Source: Boseongicola sp. SB0662_bin_57
GTDB lineage: Bacteria; Pseudomonadota; Alphaproteobacteria; Rhodobacterales; Rhodobacteraceae
NCBI GenBank assembly: GCA_009839535.1
Contig: VXPN01000490.1
Span: 1 to 7,871, forward strand
Direction: 5' to 3'
Length of the DNA stretch: 7,871 nucleotides
Each line of letters begins with the position of its first letter. Position 1 is the first letter of the stretch. This document shows positions 6,753 to 7,871 of the stretch, piece by piece. A program made the translations under genes and the position numbers. The notes below the pieces were generated by a model. It was not told where the DNA came from. It searched no databases and saw only the letters and a program-made list of their open reading frames with translations.

Positions 6753-7716
6753 TCACGCCTTCTGTCCAAGCTGGATCTGCGGGTCGATGATGCGATAAGC
6801 GAAATCGACCAACAGATTGACGATGATCACCAGGGTGGCCACCACGGTGATCGAGACCTGAATGATCGGCAGGTCGCTGCGGCTAAGGCTGTCGATGATC
6901 AGGAGTCCGATGCCCGGCCAGGCAAATATCTTTTCCACCAGAATCGCGCCGGTGAGCAACGCGGACAGTTCGTCACCGATCATGGTTATGATGGGGATCG
7001 CTGCGTTGCGCAGGGCGTGCAGCAAGACCACGCGCCACTCGGCCACACCCTTGGCGCGGGCGGTGACAACGTAGGGTTTCGCCAATTCGTCCAGCATGGC
7101 GCTGCGCGCCACTTGGGCGATGCGCCCGATGGGCCGAGCGGCGAGCGTTAACGCCGGCAGGATAACATGCGCCGGCTCGCCGTACCCCCCCCGTCGGAAG
7201 CCAGCCGAGCTGGACCGCGAACAGCACGATCAGCATCAGCCCAAGCCAGAATTGCACGATGGAGACCCCGGCCAGCGACAGCACGGTGACCAGCCGATCT
7301 GCAAGATGCCGCGGGTAGGCGGCCGCGATCACGCCCATGCCGAGCCCAATCGGAACGGCGATGGCCATGGCGACGCCGGCCAGGAGGAAGGTGGCAGGCA
7401 GGCGCTCTGCCACCAGATCGACCACTGGCACGCCAATGTCCTTCAGGTCCGCCTCAGGGATCACCGAGAAGCCATAGCGGTAACTGACGCCGAAGTCGCC
7501 CTGCAGGAGCCCACCCATATAGCGCACCCATTGCAGCCAGAGCGGGTCGTTCAGGCCGGCCGCACGGCGCAGGTTTTCCAGCGCGATGTCATTGGCACCG
7601 GGGCCGAGCATGTTGAGCGCCGGATCACCAATCATGCGGCAGGCGAAGAAGACGAAGGAGACCGTGATCAGCAGCAGGAGAACGGAGTTGATCACCCGCT
7701 TCAAGAGGTAGGGCAT
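6753..7716 (-). CDS. OppB/DppB-type ABC transporter permease, reading frame broken by +1 in an 8-G run
   Basis: First inner-membrane permease of the importer. The N-terminal part (MPYLLKRVINS onward, ATG at 7716) has a membrane segment at about 8-28 and the GDFGVSYR region near 73-80, and it reads cleanly to Gly177. There the sense strand has eight G (7192-7185). In the sequence as given, the frame then enters unrelated Arg-rich sequence and stops at 6973. Dropping one G restores a normal continuation: YGEPAHVILPALTL, the coupling loop around TARAKGVAEWRVVLLHALRN, and VEKIFAWPGIGLLI, with a stop at 6753. The corrected product is 320 residues, the usual family length. About 12 extra residues (IPEADLKDIGVP region) precede DLVAERLPATF. 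Because the rest is perfectly conserved, a sequencing error is more likely than true decay. If real, the importer is defective or switchable. The start is preceded by GGCGGATAAACGGACGT, a weak ribosome site. A frame open to 7809 is only an artefact of the G/C tracts. Confidence 0.88.
7185..7192. other. Run of eight C (eight G on the sense strand) carrying the oppB frameshift
   Basis: The plus strand reads GTA, eight C, then GTCGG. With seven C the OppB frame joins perfectly (Thr-Gly-Gly-Tyr-Gly-Glu-Pro). With eight it breaks after residue 177. The run is either a homopolymer length error or a genuine slippage site. Confidence 0.85.
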
Positions 7717-7871
7717 ACGTCCGTTTATCCGCCAGGGGGATGGGTTAGACAAGCCGAGGCGCCCCGGGGGGGGGGCCCACACCCCCCCCCCCGGGTCGTA
7801 TAAAAGCAAAAGATATAACCCCAGAAATAAGTTGTGTGGTCGGAAAGGTAAATGAGGTTAGTGCGGGAAGT
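7717..7871. other. Region upstream of oppB, probable low-quality contig end
   Basis: No gene is supported in these 155 bases. Bases 7717-7765 would be the oppB leader. They are followed by long G and C tracts and then, from 7796, by an AT-richer tail (30 of 76 bases are G or C) quite unlike the rest of the window. A substrate-binding-protein gene or operon promoter might be expected here, but neither is visible. The minus strand does contain TTATAT and TTTTATAC stretches that could pass for -10 elements, but I would not trust them in this context. Confidence 0.5.
7762..7795. repeat. G10 / C11 tracts forming a near-perfect palindrome
   Basis: CCCC and ten G (7762-7775), a CCCACA spacer, then eleven C and GGG (7782-7795) form a foldback of about 13 base pairs. 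Such paired homopolymers are rare in intact bacterial DNA and lie beside an abrupt composition change. This suggests a sequencing, end-tailing or assembly artefact rather than a biological element. Confidence 0.6.

Noticed and set aside
7096..7803. Plus-strand ORF of 235 residues
   Set aside because: It is antisense to oppB and extends into the suspect homopolymer tracts; rich in His/Gln/Arg as expected of a shadow of membrane protein codons.
1..7871. CRISPR array, tRNA, rRNA, riboswitch or toxin-antitoxin pair
   Set aside because: No regularly spaced repeats, no recognisable tRNA or rRNA core sequence, and no small gene pair were found on reading both strands.

Overview
The window is a GC-rich stretch of proteobacterial chromosome or plasmid. 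The dense, overlapping operon, the dipeptide-type ABC importer with a fused double ATPase, and the sulfatase, LacI, LysR and PfkB mix are typical of soil or marine Alphaproteobacteria such as the rhizobial or Rhodobacter groups. That placement is an inference from protein style, since no marker gene is present.

Layout. Positions 172 to 1 (minus) hold the N-terminus of a PfkB-family sugar/nucleoside kinase that runs off the left edge. Just upstream on the same strand (474 to 169) is a LysR-type DNA-binding domain with no effector domain, whose stop overlaps the kinase start as ATGA. Positions 475-857 hold no confident gene. Positions 858-2354 (plus) encode a Cys-type S1 sulfatase without a signal peptide. 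Positions 2355-2958 hold no recognised gene, only weak inverted repeats and one unrecognised ORF. From 7716 down to 2959 (minus) runs a compact operon: OppB/DppB-type permease (frameshifted in a run of eight G), OppC/DppC-type permease, fused OppD-OppF-type ATPase, and a LacI-type regulator. The gene ends overlap or nearly touch. The last about 110 bases contain a G10 run, a C11 run and an AT-rich tail, and look like a poor-quality contig end.

How the parts could work together. The importer would bring an organic solute across the inner membrane. The sulfatase appears cytoplasmic, so its sulfate ester would have to be imported first, and the neighbouring importer is a natural candidate. LacI, translated from the importer operon itself, is the likely substrate-responsive regulator. 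The substrate-binding protein is not in the window and may lie to the right of 7871. The link between sulfatase and importer is inferred from proximity only: they are convergent, not co-transcribed.

I found no CRISPR array, RNA gene or intact mobile element, and no clear new system. The most useful observations are the oppB frameshift and suspect right end, the effector-less LysR remnant coupled to the kinase, and the possible catabolic pairing of sulfatase with importer.
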